A stretch of 64,000 nucleotides of DNA from Raineyella sp964528755 (GTDB lineage: Bacteria > Actinomycetota > Actinomycetes > Propionibacteriales > Propionibacteriaceae): contig CAZGWN010000003.1 of assembly GCA_964528755.1 (NCBI GenBank), positions 37,270 to 101,269 on the forward strand, in the 5' to 3' direction. The position numbers were made by a program, and so were the translations under genes. Numbering within the stretch: the first letter of the stretch is position 1; every line of letters starts with the position of its first letter. The notes beneath the pieces are model-generated. The model was not told where the DNA came from. It saw only the letters and a list, made by a program, of their open reading frames with translations, and did no database searches. Shown here in pieces: positions 41,837 to 50,554 of this stretch.

Positions 41837-43144
41837 TCACCGACCTCCTGACGACGTGGGACGCTCCTCGACCACGACGCCCATCGCCCCGGCCGGCGCC
41901 GAGGAGACGGGCAGACACGGGTCGGCCTCCCGAATGGCATTCTCCACCCGTGGCTCCCGCGGGACGAATCCGTCCCCCGGTTCCGCGACCGCACCCCGCA
42001 GCAGCCACGCCAGCCAGGGCTCGTTCTGCGCGGTCGGCGTGAGGATCGTGGCGTCCCGGACGATCCGGTCCTCGCCCACCCGATAGCGATGGACGAGCAG
42101 CCCCCGTGGACCGTCGACCCAGCCGACACCGACCCCGTCCGCGGGGCCGGCCTCTCCGCCGGCGTCGACCCGGATCGCCGGCGAGGTCAGGTCGGGATCG
42201 TCGAGCAGATCCCCGATCACCTCCACCGCGTACACGGTCATCACCGTGCGCGCCGCCCCGGCCCCGCCACCGCTGCGCCGCCAGAGGTCCTGCAGGTCGG
42301 CGGCGCGCGGTGTGCCCAACTCACCGATCCTCAACTGGGCGACCGGTCCGACGCGATAGGCGCCGCGTTCCGGCCCGAGCGCCACCAGGTACGGGCGCGG
42401 GGAGGAGGTGCCGGGGAAGGACTCGGCGATGAGGTCGTCCCAGCTGGAGGCCGGCGAGCCGGGCAGGAGGACCGTCCCGTCGGCCGCCACCGCTCGCAGC
42501 CGGGTCCCCAGCAGGTCGGGGCGTCCGCGCTCGTCCACCAGGGCGACGTCCGCCCCCGGGAACGGTCGGGTGGGCACGCCCTCCCCCGCCCGTTGCGCCA
42601 TGCCCTCCGACGCCCGGTCCGCGATCCGCAGCGCCGCTGCCAGCGCGGACGCGACGAGCTCCCGGCACGCGTCCCGCGCCCCGGCGGGCACCGGGGCGGC
42701 GATCCCGCCCGGCACGGCAGTGACCGGGAAGTGCCCGGGCGAGCCGACCGCTGTCGTCACCGCCTTGGCAAAACGGCGCAATTCCAGCGCGTCGTCGCGG
42801 TCGGTGGTCACGGCCCGTACGGCATGGGTGGCCACCGCGGAGGCGTGGTGCAGCAGTCGCCGCGCGGCCCGGGCCGGAGGGGTCAGGTCGGGCGTGCCGG
42901 CCAGGGATTCCAGGGCCCGCACGCCGGCGAGGTGGTGGGCGGCCGGGCAGACGCCACACAGTCGCTCCACCAGACGCGGCACCTCGGCCACCGGGCGCCC
43001 CACCAGCAGCGGTTCGACCCGGGGCAGGCCGGTCAGGTCGAACCTCGCGTCGGATACCGAGCCGTCGGCCGCCCGGGTCACCTCGACCCTGGCACCGTAC
43101 GGATCGACGATCTCGTCGAGCACGAACCGCTGCGTCACGACCAC
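41837..43144 (-). CDS. [NiFe]-hydrogenase large-subunit-like protein with a degenerate C-terminal metal motif
   Basis: The 435-residue protein resembles large subunits of group 3-type hydrogenases in its N-terminal half: LPRVEPLLVGRPVAEVPRL is followed by RLCGVCPAAHH with C63 and C66. The C-terminal motif, normally DPCxxCxxH, reads DPCLPVSSA: C410 is kept, but V413 replaces the terminal Cys and no His follows. 25 residues follow C410. It can therefore supply only three of the four cysteine ligands and lacks the usual processing site. No group 3 small subunit lies nearby. It is followed by hypC and diverges from a hypA. It could be an inactive scaffold, a sensor or a decayed enzyme; the rest of the frame is intact. 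Confidence 0.8.
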   Translation of the reverse strand: MVVTQRFVLDEIVDPYGARVEVTRAADGSVSDARFDLTGLPRVEPLLVGRPVAEVPRLVERLCGVCPAAHHLAGVRALESLAGTPDLTPPARAARRLLHHASAVATHAVRAVTTDRDDALELRRFAKAVTTAVGSPGHFPVTAVPGGIAAPVPAGARDACRELVASALAAALRIADRASEGMAQRAGEGVPTRPFPGADVALVDERGRPDLLGTRLRAVAADGTVLLPGSPASSWDDLIAESFPGTSSPRPYLVALGPERGAYRVGPVAQLRIGELGTPRAADLQDLWRRSGGGAGAARTVMTVYAVEVIGDLLDDPDLTSPAIRVDAGGEAGPADGVGVGWVDGPRGLLVHRYRVGEDRIVRDATILTPTAQNEPWLAWLLRGAVAEPGDGFVPREPRVENAIREADPCLPVSSAPAGAMGVVVEERPTSSGGR

Positions 43145-43177
43145 TCACCTTCCCGGCGCGGTGCCACGATGGTAACC

Positions 43178-43534
43178 GTGCATGAACTCGGGCTCCTCCG
43201 GTCGGTCGCCGACGCCGTCGCCGCGACGGCCGCCCGGGCGGGCGCCACCGGCGTCGAGGCGGTCGGCCTGCGGGTCGGGACGCTCAGCGGTGCCCTCCCC
43301 GAGGCCCTCGAGGGCGCCTGGCCCCTTGCCGTCGCCGGCACCCCCGTCGAGGGCGCCCGGCTGGAACTGGAGATCGTCCCGGCCGCCGTGTGGTGTCCAG
43401 GCTGCCGCGCCGAGCGGCCGGTCGACGAGTTCTTCGCCCTGACCTGTCCGGTGTGCGGGACACCCACGGCCAACCTCGTGCACGGGCGGGAGTTCGACGT
43501 CACCTGGGCCGATCTGGATCTGCCCGATCCGTGA
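43178..43534 (+). CDS. hypA: HypA nickel chaperone (second copy)
   Basis: HypA inserts nickel into hydrogenase large subunits together with HypB. GTG 43178 is the right start because the protein must begin MHEL with His2 as nickel ligand; an in-frame ATG three codons upstream would bury it. The zinc site is CPGC (73-76) and CPVC (90-93). Length 118 aa. It diverges from the large-subunit-like gene and ends 21 bases before the convergent protease gene. It is only distantly similar to the other HypA in the window. Confidence 0.9.
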   Translation: MHELGLLRSVADAVAATAARAGATGVEAVGLRVGTLSGALPEALEGAWPLAVAGTPVEGARLELEIVPAAVWCPGCRAERPVDEFFALTCPVCGTPTANLVHGREFDVTWADLDLPDP

Positions 43535-43555
43535 CCGGCCGCGCCCGGCCCGGTC

Positions 43556-44068
43556 TCAGCTCTCACCGCCGAGCCACCCGTCGAGGATTCCCTCGGCCCG
43601 CGCCACCGCCGCCGGGACGGCGGCGGCCACCCGCTCGCTCAGCCCCAGCCGCAGGTCGACAGAGGCCGGGACGACGCCGACGACCTCGACCCGGGCGGGT
43701 TCCCGGCCGAGGAGCCGCGCCGCCGCGAACACGTCCAGCAGCCCCACCTGGTGCGGGGACAGCTTCGCGGCCAGCATCCGCGGGATCTGGTCACCGGTCA
43801 GGTGTTGCACCTCGCCGGCCTCGGCCCCGGCGACCGCGTCGAGGACGAGCAGCGCGGATGCGTCCTCCACCAGCGGCAGCAGCGCCATCCCGCCGGTGCC
43901 CCCGTCGACGTACCCGATCCGGGGATCGGGCCGGGCCGCCTGCAGCCCGGCCAGGACCTCCAGGCCGACCCCGTCGTCGCCCATGATCGGGTTGCCGACG
44001 CCGAGCACGGTCACGACGGCGTCGCCGGCGATCGCGGGCCGCCAGACCCCGGCCGGGGCCGCGCTCAC
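43556..44068 (-). CDS. Hydrogenase maturation protease (M52 family)
   Basis: This nickel-dependent endopeptidase removes the C-terminal tail of the large subunit after nickel insertion. Family motifs are GVGNPIMGDDGVG (23-35), VLDAV with D77, and the His in LSPHQVGL (H106). The 170-residue length is normal with a short N-terminal extension. GTG 44068 overlaps the cytochrome stop (GTGA). Being last in the hydrogenase operon, it most likely processes the 580-residue large subunit, which has a cleavable 15-residue tail. Confidence 0.92.
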   Translation of the reverse strand: MSAAPAGVWRPAIAGDAVVTVLGVGNPIMGDDGVGLEVLAGLQAARPDPRIGYVDGGTGGMALLPLVEDASALLVLDAVAGAEAGEVQHLTGDQIPRMLAAKLSPHQVGLLDVFAAARLLGREPARVEVVGVVPASVDLRLGLSERVAAAVPAAVARAEGILDGWLGGES

Positions 44069-45309
44069 TCGATCTCCGCGGAATCCACCGGCTTGGCGCC
44101 TCTACGCAGCCACACCCCGCCGTTGATCATCGCGGACAGGCCCCCGTGACGTTCCAGCGAGTCGGCCCGCACGGCGAGGTACACGTGGATGATGACGAAC
44201 ACCCAGAGCAGGAACATCATCACCGCGTGGAACAGCCGGATCCCCGGCACGCCGAACCAGTGGACCGGCGTGGAGATCAACGCCCAGAAGGGATTGTCCT
44301 GGTGGTAGAGACCGTACAGGGTCAGGCCGGTGGCCATCTGGACCGCGCAGGCGACGTACACCGCCGTGTACGTCAACTGTTGCAGCGGGTTGTGCCCCAG
44401 GTAGAGCGGGGCGTCGACCTTGATCAGCGCGTAGTGCTCGACCACCCGGCCGAGGTTGGCGACGTCCTCCTTGCGCTTCAGCGGCCAGAACGCCGGCCAG
44501 CGCAGGTAGGGGTCACGGGAGGTGAACGCCACGATGATCCGGGTCGCGCCGACGAGCAGCCACATGAAGCCCGCCGAGAAGTGGATCAGCCGCATCCAGC
44601 CCATCAGGAAGCCGGTGTCCTCGCCGGCGTGCTGCGCCGGTCCGAAGAACGGATCCATGATGTAGTAGCCGGTGCAGCTCAGGATGAACACCAGCGCCAC
44701 GTTGATCCAGTGCTGCAGGCGCAGCGCGCCCGACCAGACGTTCACCCGCACCCAGTCACCGGCCTGCGCGGCCATCACCCCGGCGCCGCGGCGCCGCACA
44801 TCGGGGCGGACGGCGACGAAACCCTCCAGCCGGTAGTCCCCGATCGAGCCGTCGGGCCTGACCGGGGCCACCGCCACGGCCAGCGCACGGCACCCGCGGC
44901 GCAGCGCGGAGGCGGCGTTGCGGCGGGCGATCGCGCGGTCCTCGTGTCCGTTGGTGACCTGGGCGAGGACGCTGGTCAGGTGGCCACGCATGATCATCAC
45001 GTCGGACCGGGCGTCCCGGGTGACCGGGAAGTCGCGGACCCGGGTCAGGCTGTAGCGCCGGTCGGGCCGCGCCGGGTCGACATCGTCCGCGTCGATCGGC
45101 GGCAGGACGATGTCGGGCTGTTCGATCTCGAGGGCGCGGACGAGCGCGGCATCCACCGGGTCGGCGGTGGCGGGTGCGGCCACCGCCGCCAATGCCAGGA
45201 TCCTTGCCTCGCTGAACCGCCCGAGGCTGAACGGCGACCCGATCCAGATGCCGGGACCGGATCCCTCGCCGGATGCCGGGGCCGGGGTGGCCTCCTCGAC
45301 GGCGGTCAT
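44065..45309 (-). CDS. Hydrogenase cytochrome b subunit with an N-terminal P-type-ATPase N-domain-like region
   Basis: The open frame has 414 residues. Residues 179-414 are a normal HyaC-type diheme cytochrome b: four helices (WINVALVFILSCTGYYI and three more) with candidate heme His in LQHWIN, LIHFSAG, LFHAVMM and IIHVYLAV. It passes electrons from the hydrogenase to quinones. Residues 1-178 are unusual: ILALAAVAAPATADPVDAAL, then FPVTRDARSD, RGHLTSVL, LRRGCRALAVAVAP and LEGFVAVRP, which align in order with the nucleotide-binding domain of P-type ATPases, although the KGAPE motif is degenerate. No stop separates the parts. ATG 45309 overlaps the large-subunit stop (ATGA). M179 could be an internal start for a stand-alone cytochrome. 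Confidence 0.85.
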   Translation of the reverse strand: MTAVEEATPAPASGEGSGPGIWIGSPFSLGRFSEARILALAAVAAPATADPVDAALVRALEIEQPDIVLPPIDADDVDPARPDRRYSLTRVRDFPVTRDARSDVMIMRGHLTSVLAQVTNGHEDRAIARRNAASALRRGCRALAVAVAPVRPDGSIGDYRLEGFVAVRPDVRRRGAGVMAAQAGDWVRVNVWSGALRLQHWINVALVFILSCTGYYIMDPFFGPAQHAGEDTGFLMGWMRLIHFSAGFMWLLVGATRIIVAFTSRDPYLRWPAFWPLKRKEDVANLGRVVEHYALIKVDAPLYLGHNPLQQLTYTAVYVACAVQMATGLTLYGLYHQDNPFWALISTPVHWFGVPGIRLFHAVMMFLLWVFVIIHVYLAVRADSLERHGGLSAMINGGVWLRRGAKPVDSAEIE

Positions 45310-47048
45310 GCGCTCCTCACCACCCCCAGCTCGGCGCCGTCCGGGTCGAGGACGTGCACCGCGCACGACATGCACGGGTCGAACGAATGGATGGTCCGCA
45401 GCGGCTCCAGTGGCTGGTCCGGGTCGGCCAGGGGATGTTGGCCGGTCCCGGCGAGCGACTCCTCGTACGGCCCCTGCCGCCCCTGGGCGTCGCGACCGCC
45501 GGTCAGCCAGGTCGTCGGAACCACCGCCTGGTAGCGGGCGATCGCGCCGTTCTCGATGGTCACCCAGTGGCTGAGATTGCCGCGGGGCACCTCCATCAGC
45601 GAGAAACCCGAGGCCTGGGCGGGCCAACTGCCCGGATCCCACTTCGACGGGTCGAAGACCTCGATGTCACCGCCGCGGATGTTGCGCACGAACGTCGGGA
45701 AGATCGTCTGCTCCAGCACGTCCGTGACGAGCGAACACTCCAACGCCCGGGCCAGGGTCCTCCCGGCGGTCGAGTTGAGCTTGTCGACCGTGATCCCGAG
45801 CTTCTTGCAGGCGGCGTCGACAGCCGTACGGGTGGCCGGATGGCCCTGGGCGTAGGCCAGCATGATCCGCGCCACCGGCCCGACCTGGACCACCTTGTCG
45901 TCATAGCGCGGCGCCTTGCTCCACGTGTACTGCGGGTTGTCGGCCAGCCATTCGTACGGCGGTTTCGGTCCGGTGTACGCCGGTGTGGTCTCGCCCCGGT
46001 CGGGGGTCAGACCGACGTCACCGGCCTCGTACGTGTACCAGGCCGAACTCACCCACTCGGCGATCTTCGTCGGATCGAAGGGGTGGACCGTGCCGAGGTC
46101 GCCGTCGAGGATGACGCCGGGTTTGACGTCGGTCCAGGCCGAGGTCAGTCGGGAGTCGGCCGGATCCCCGGCGTAGGTGGCCCCGGCCATCCCGACCGCC
46201 AGATAGTTCGGCTGGGCCGCGCCGATGTCGAAGTAATCGGTGTAGACGCCCATGATCGCGGTCGCGTCGGGGACATAGCAGGTCTTGACGAACTCGCTCG
46301 TCTCGGCGATCCACGACTCGATCTGGTCGATCTGCACCTGGTTGATCGACTCGGAGTGACTCGGGTCGATCGTGCACGCCATCCCGCCGACGAGGAAGTT
46401 CGGGTGCGGATTCTTGCCGCCGAAGACCGTCGCGATCCGGATCATCGACCGCTGGAACTCCAGCGCGTCGAGGTAGTGCGCGACGGCCATCAGGTTGGCC
46501 TCCGGCGGCAGCCGATAGTCGGGGTGGTCCCAGTAGCCGCCGGTGAAGATGGACAGCTGACCCGAATCGAGGACGCCCTTGACCGTGTCCCGGACGGTGG
46601 TGAAGCGGTCGAGGTTGTTGCCCCGCCAGGTCGATCCGATCGACCGGGCGAAGTCGACGGCCTTGGCCGGGTCGGCCGTCGCGGCGGCAGGGACGTTCAC
46701 CCAGTCCAGGGCGTGCAGATGGTAGAAGTGGATGACGTGGTCCTGGACGTTCTGCGCGGCCAGGATGATGTCGCGGATGAGCCGCGCCTGTTCGGGCGGG
46801 GTGGACCCGATGGCGTTCTCGACCGCGACCACCGAGGCGAGTGCGTGCACGGCGGTGCACACCCCGCAGATCCGCTGGGCGAAGGCCCACGCGTCGCGCG
46901 GGTCACGTCCGGCCAGGATGGTCTCGATGCCACGGAACTGGGTCGTCTCGCTCCATGCCTTGGTGATTTCTCCTGCATCGGTCTCGAGCTCGATCCGCAG
47001 GTGCCCCTCGATGCGGGTGAGGGGATCGATGACGACTCTCTCGGCCAT
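45306..47048 (-). CDS. [NiFe]-hydrogenase large subunit (group 1, membrane-bound uptake)
   Basis: The catalytic subunit, 580 aa, oxidises H2 at a NiFe(CN)2CO centre. Both cysteine motifs are complete: RICGVCTAVH (C61, C64) and DPCMSCAVH (C559, C562, H565). The 15 residues after H565 (VLDPDGAELGVVRSA) are the tail removed by the maturation protease. VVIDPLTRIEGHLRIE at the start is typical of group 1. It lies 3 bases after the small subunit and overlaps the cytochrome gene. The exact group 1 subtype cannot be decided by eye. Confidence 0.96.
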   Translation of the reverse strand: MAERVVIDPLTRIEGHLRIELETDAGEITKAWSETTQFRGIETILAGRDPRDAWAFAQRICGVCTAVHALASVVAVENAIGSTPPEQARLIRDIILAAQNVQDHVIHFYHLHALDWVNVPAAATADPAKAVDFARSIGSTWRGNNLDRFTTVRDTVKGVLDSGQLSIFTGGYWDHPDYRLPPEANLMAVAHYLDALEFQRSMIRIATVFGGKNPHPNFLVGGMACTIDPSHSESINQVQIDQIESWIAETSEFVKTCYVPDATAIMGVYTDYFDIGAAQPNYLAVGMAGATYAGDPADSRLTSAWTDVKPGVILDGDLGTVHPFDPTKIAEWVSSAWYTYEAGDVGLTPDRGETTPAYTGPKPPYEWLADNPQYTWSKAPRYDDKVVQVGPVARIMLAYAQGHPATRTAVDAACKKLGITVDKLNSTAGRTLARALECSLVTDVLEQTIFPTFVRNIRGGDIEVFDPSKWDPGSWPAQASGFSLMEVPRGNLSHWVTIENGAIARYQAVVPTTWLTGGRDAQGRQGPYEESLAGTGQHPLADPDQPLEPLRTIHSFDPCMSCAVHVLDPDGAELGVVRSA

Positions 47049-47051
47049 GTC

Positions 47052-48356
47052 CTACTCGCCCTTCCCGGAGGTATCGGATGTGCCCTGGTCCTCGGGTGGC
47101 TCCGCCCTGTTCTCGGACGGCCCCGCCGTGTTCTCGGGCGGCCGCGCCCCGGGTCGCTGCTCCGGATTGGGCAGCCAGACCCGTTCCGCGTCACCGAAGG
47201 GCTGCAGCGGGCCGGCCTCGGCCGCGGCGCGTCGGGAGGCGGAGTGCCGGATCGCGGTCAGCCCGGCGTGCACGCCGACCCCGGCGGCAGTGAGCCCCAC
47301 CAGGCCCCAGCCGACCTTCTCGGCGGTGGCCTCGATGCCGACCCCGGGGATGTCGGGCAGCACCTGGTAGAACGGCGTAAAGCGGTCGAAGAACTGCTTC
47401 TCGGTGCAGCCGATGCACGGATGCCCGGCGCCGATCGGCCAACTGGTGTGCAGATTCCACTGGAAGATCGGGCACGGGCTGAACGTGCTCGGGCCCTTGC
47501 ACCCCACCTCGTACAGGCACCAGCCGGCCCGGGCGCCGTCGTCGTCGAAGGTCCGCACGTACTGGCCGGCGTCGAAGTGCGGTCGCCGCGAGCACGAATC
47601 GTGGATCCGCTGGTCGTACGCGAAGAGCGGGCGGCCCTCCGCGTCGGTCTTCGGCAGCGCGCCGTCGTGGGTGAGGACGTAGGCCACCGTGGCGGTGATC
47701 ACCTCACCGATCGGCGGGCACCCGGACACGTTGATGACGGGCTTGTCCGTGATGATCCGGTCCACGCCGACTGCTCCGGTCGGGTTCGGCCGGGAGGCCT
47801 GCACCGATCCCCACACCGCGCAGGCGCCGACCGCGAGGATGGCCGTGGCGTGCTCGGCGGACTCGCGCAGCACCTGCTCGGCGGACTTGCCGCCGATGGT
47901 GCAGTAGGCGCCGTTCTCCTCCAGCGGGATCGACCCGTTGACGACCAGCAGGTGGTCGGAGGCATTGGTGTCGTCGAGGGCCTTGTTGGCGGCGGCGCCC
48001 GAGGCCGCCATCACCAGCTCGTTGTAGTTGACCGACAGCAGGTTGAGGATCAGCTCCTCCACCGTCGTGCCGCCGGAGCGCAGTGTGCTCTCCATGCAGC
48101 CGGTGCACTCCTGCAGTTGCAGCCAGACCACGTTCGGCTTGGTCACCGCGCTCAGCTTGCCGGCGATCTCCTCGGCGCTCGGCGTCGGTTCAGCGGCCTG
48201 CGCGACCGGGGCTCCCGGCCCGTGGGCCGCGCCGCCCATGGCGAAGATCGCGGCAAGGCCACCGCAGAACTTCAGGAAGTCCCGGCGGGCGACGCCGGCC
48301 CTGGCGAGGTTCTCTCCCAGCGTCGGTTCCTGCCAACCATCCAGTTGATACGACAT
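47052..48356 (-). CDS. [NiFe]-hydrogenase small subunit, Tat-exported and membrane-anchored
   Basis: A 434-residue electron-transfer subunit. ATG 48356 begins a Tat signal with RRDFLKF at 24-30 and a hydrophobic stretch, so the folded heterodimer is exported. Proximal-cluster ligands start with ECTGCMES, then VGACAVWG and SGCPPIGE; distal and medial clusters use HDSCSRRPHF, YEVGCKG, SPCPIF and HPCIGCTEKQFFD. A C-terminal membrane anchor (VGWGLVGLTAAGVGVHAGLT) and a disordered Pro/Glu tail follow. It is the first structural gene, preceded by hypA and hypB. Confidence 0.95.
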   Translation of the reverse strand: MSYQLDGWQEPTLGENLARAGVARRDFLKFCGGLAAIFAMGGAAHGPGAPVAQAAEPTPSAEEIAGKLSAVTKPNVVWLQLQECTGCMESTLRSGGTTVEELILNLLSVNYNELVMAASGAAANKALDDTNASDHLLVVNGSIPLEENGAYCTIGGKSAEQVLRESAEHATAILAVGACAVWGSVQASRPNPTGAVGVDRIITDKPVINVSGCPPIGEVITATVAYVLTHDGALPKTDAEGRPLFAYDQRIHDSCSRRPHFDAGQYVRTFDDDGARAGWCLYEVGCKGPSTFSPCPIFQWNLHTSWPIGAGHPCIGCTEKQFFDRFTPFYQVLPDIPGVGIEATAEKVGWGLVGLTAAGVGVHAGLTAIRHSASRRAAAEAGPLQPFGDAERVWLPNPEQRPGARPPENTAGPSENRAEPPEDQGTSDTSGKGE

Positions 48357-48377
48357 GCACCTGCCATCTCCTCCCGG

Positions 48378-48396
48378 GAGCGGTGCCGCACCGCTC
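48378..48396. promoter_or_regulatory. Perfect 19-bp palindrome before the hydrogenase small-subunit gene
   Basis: GAGCGGTGC and its complement flank a single base, immediately upstream of the GGGAGGAG ribosome site of the small subunit. TACGCT at 48464-48459 (minus) is a possible -10, which would place the palindrome in the 5' leader. It may be a repressor site or a leader hairpin affecting translation. Confidence 0.45.
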
Positions 48397-48497
48397 GCAG
48401 CAGGCTGCGCCGCCGGGCGGTTCGCGGTGAGTCTGCGTGATCTGCACAATCTGGGCCCAGCGTATCGGCCCGGTCCCCCGGTGATGACCAGTGGTCC

Positions 48498-49322
48498 CTA
48501 TGGTTCCACCCTGTAGGACGCGGCGTAGTACGACGGTGTGTCGTTGATGAGCCAGTCGACCCACTCGGAGACCCCCGAACCGGTCCGGGCGCTGGTCTCG
48601 ATGACCCGTACGTCGGGGTTGACGGCATACAGATTGGCGAGGAAGGCGTCCTGGTCGAAGTCCAGGTACGGCGCGAGGTCCATCTTGTTGACGACAACCG
48701 CGCCGACGGAGCGGAACATGACCGGGTATTTCAGCGGCTTGTCCTCACCCTCGGTGATGGAGAAGACCATCGCCTTGCGGTGTTCACCGACGTCGAACTC
48801 GGCCGGGCAGACGAGGTTGCCGACGTTCTCGATGATGACCAGGTCGAGTGCGTCCAGGTCGAGGCCGCGCAGCGCGGTCGCCACCATCGGCGCATCCAGG
48901 TGGCACTCCCCGCCGAAGCCGTGGCCGGTGTTGAGCAGCGAGATCTGGGCACCGTGGCCGCCCAGCCGCTCGGCGTCGATCGGGGTCTCGATGTCGCCCT
49001 CGATGATGCCGACCCGCAGTCGTCCCTGCAACTCGGCCAGCGTACGGGCCAGCAAGGTCGTCTTGCCGGCACCCGGGGAACTCATCAGGTTGACCGCCCG
49101 TACGCCTGCCCGGTCCAGCGCCGCCCGGTTGTCCGCGGCCAGCCGGTCGTTCTCCGCATAGATGTCCTCGAGGATCTCGATGCGTTGCCGGCCCGTGCCG
49201 TAGCCGGAGTGGTCACCGATCAGCTCGGTGTGCTCCTGCCCGGCCCCGGCGTGCTCGTGGCCTCCGGCCCCGGGTTCGTGCGCGTGCCAGGTGCCGTCGT
49301 CATGGCGGTGGAAGCGTCCCAT
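48498..49322 (-). CDS. hypB: HypB GTPase, nickel insertion
   Basis: HypB binds and hydrolyses GTP to drive nickel transfer from HypA. The 274-residue protein has the P-loop SSPGAGKTT (81-89), ENVGNLVCPAEFD and VVNKMDLAP. The N-terminal 35 residues are His-rich (HRHDDGTWHAHEP, GGHEHAGAGQEH), a nickel-storage feature of many HypB proteins. ATG 49322 lies within the last codons of hypA (23-base overlap). The small subunit follows after 141 bases. Confidence 0.95.
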   Translation of the reverse strand: MGRFHRHDDGTWHAHEPGAGGHEHAGAGQEHTELIGDHSGYGTGRQRIEILEDIYAENDRLAADNRAALDRAGVRAVNLMSSPGAGKTTLLARTLAELQGRLRVGIIEGDIETPIDAERLGGHGAQISLLNTGHGFGGECHLDAPMVATALRGLDLDALDLVIIENVGNLVCPAEFDVGEHRKAMVFSITEGEDKPLKYPVMFRSVGAVVVNKMDLAPYLDFDQDAFLANLYAVNPDVRVIETSARTGSGVSEWVDWLINDTPSYYAASYRVEP

Positions 49323-49746
49323 CCTGGTCTCCCTTCTCCGGGACACTGCTCTCCGGGACACTGTGCCACGCCTCTGGGGGCTGCGGGCGCGGGGTCGTCC
49401 GCAGGTCGACCGCGGTCAGCACGAACTGCTCCCCGCCGACCACCTCGGTGTCGCCCGACCCGCACGCGCGGCAGTCGAACCCCAACTCGGGCCCGAGCGT
49501 CCGCGTCGCCCCGCAGGCGCGGCAGCGGATCACGGCCGGCAGCAGGCGCATCTCGAGCCGGGCGTCGGCCAGGGGCGTGTCGCGCACGACGAAGGTCCAG
49601 GCGAACTCCATCGCCTGGGACACCACCTGGCGCAGCGCACCGACCTCGACGTACACGGTCCCGACGCTTTCGGCCGGGACCCCGCGCGCCCGGGTCGCCC
49701 GGCTCACCGCCGCGGCAAGTTGGCGGCACAGCGCGACCTCATGCAC
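49300..49746 (-). CDS. hypA: HypA nickel chaperone, first gene of the hydrogenase operon
   Basis: A 148-residue HypA. GTG 49746 is chosen because it gives MHEV with the nickel-binding His2. The zinc site is CRAC (75-78) and CRAC (92-95). A C-terminal extension of about 35 residues (TTPRPQPPEAW and on) is longer than usual and comes from the overlap with hypB. GGGAGG lies only one base before the GTG, closer than usual. It heads the operon hypA-hypB-small-large-cytochrome-protease. Confidence 0.88.
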   Translation of the reverse strand: MHEVALCRQLAAAVSRATRARGVPAESVGTVYVEVGALRQVVSQAMEFAWTFVVRDTPLADARLEMRLLPAVIRCRACGATRTLGPELGFDCRACGSGDTEVVGGEQFVLTAVDLRTTPRPQPPEAWHSVPESSVPEKGDQDGTLPPP

Positions 49747-49825
49747 GCCTCCCAGTGTCGCACCGGATCGGCGAGGGGCGGGCCGATGGCACACCCCCGG
49801 CATGCGCCGGCGCCCGGGACGCGCC

Positions 49826-50554
49826 TCAGGCCTCCTCGGGCTCCTCGGGCTCGTCGGGTTCCTCGGCCGGGGCGGCGATCAGCGGCCACAGGGTCGCGAC
49901 CACGTCGTCGGCCCAGTCGTCGGGGACGTCACCGCGCAGTGCGTCGCATACGATCATCCCGCCGAACACCATCTCGGCGATCAACTGGTAGTCGACGCCC
50001 GGCCGCAGCACACCGGCGTCGATGCCGCGTCGGAAGTATGCCGCGATCGCGTCGAAGCGGGGCTCCAGGAAGCGGTGGCGCCACTTGGCGACGGCCTCGG
50101 AGTCCGCGGAGAGCAGCCTGCCGATGGCGGCGAAGCCGAGGCGCTCCTCGAAGGTCGCCTGCCGTTGCCGGAGCCGTTCGGTCAGATCGGCCCGGCTCGG
50201 CACGACATCGCTGCTCGGCGCCGTGGGTGACACCTGTTCCAGCACGCCCAGCAGCAGCGCCTCGCTGTCGGCGTAGCGACGATAAATGGTCGTCTTCGCG
50301 ACCCCGGATCGTGCGGCGACAGCCTCCACCGACACCCCGTGGGGGCCGATCTCGCGCAGGATCTCGATGACCGCGGCGGCCAACTTCTCGTCGGTGGCGG
50401 AGCGGCGGGGGGCGGGGCGCGACTCACGCGCCTCGCCGCCGACCCGCGCCGCAGACGTCAGACGTCGAAAGGGCCGGTCCCCGGCTGGGGCCCGGCCCTC
50501 GATGGGTGAGACCCGCGCGAGGGCGTCACCGCCCGCCGCACGGTGTGAACTCAT
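49826..50554 (-). CDS. TetR/AcrR-family transcriptional regulator
   Basis: A 242-residue repressor. After a disordered Arg/Pro-rich N-terminus the HTH is visible: AAVIEILREIGPHGVSVEAVAARSGVAKTTIYRRYADSEALL. The ligand-binding C-domain ends in a run of Glu/Pro. Its ATG overlaps the stop of the SPW-repeat gene (ATGA), so both come from one promoter, which carries interlocked operators. It probably represses itself and the membrane protein. The inducer is unknown. Confidence 0.92.
   Translation of the reverse strand: MSSHRAAGGDALARVSPIEGRAPAGDRPFRRLTSAARVGGEARESRPAPRRSATDEKLAAAVIEILREIGPHGVSVEAVAARSGVAKTTIYRRYADSEALLLGVLEQVSPTAPSSDVVPSRADLTERLRQRQATFEERLGFAAIGRLLSADSEAVAKWRHRFLEPRFDAIAAYFRRGIDAGVLRPGVDYQLIAEMVFGGMIVCDALRGDVPDDWADDVVATLWPLIAAPAEEPDEPEEPEEA

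Noticed and set aside
45273..48440. Plus-strand frame of about 1055 codons across the hydrogenase structural genes
   Set aside because: It runs opposite clear large and small hydrogenase subunits with intact metal motifs, so it is a shadow.
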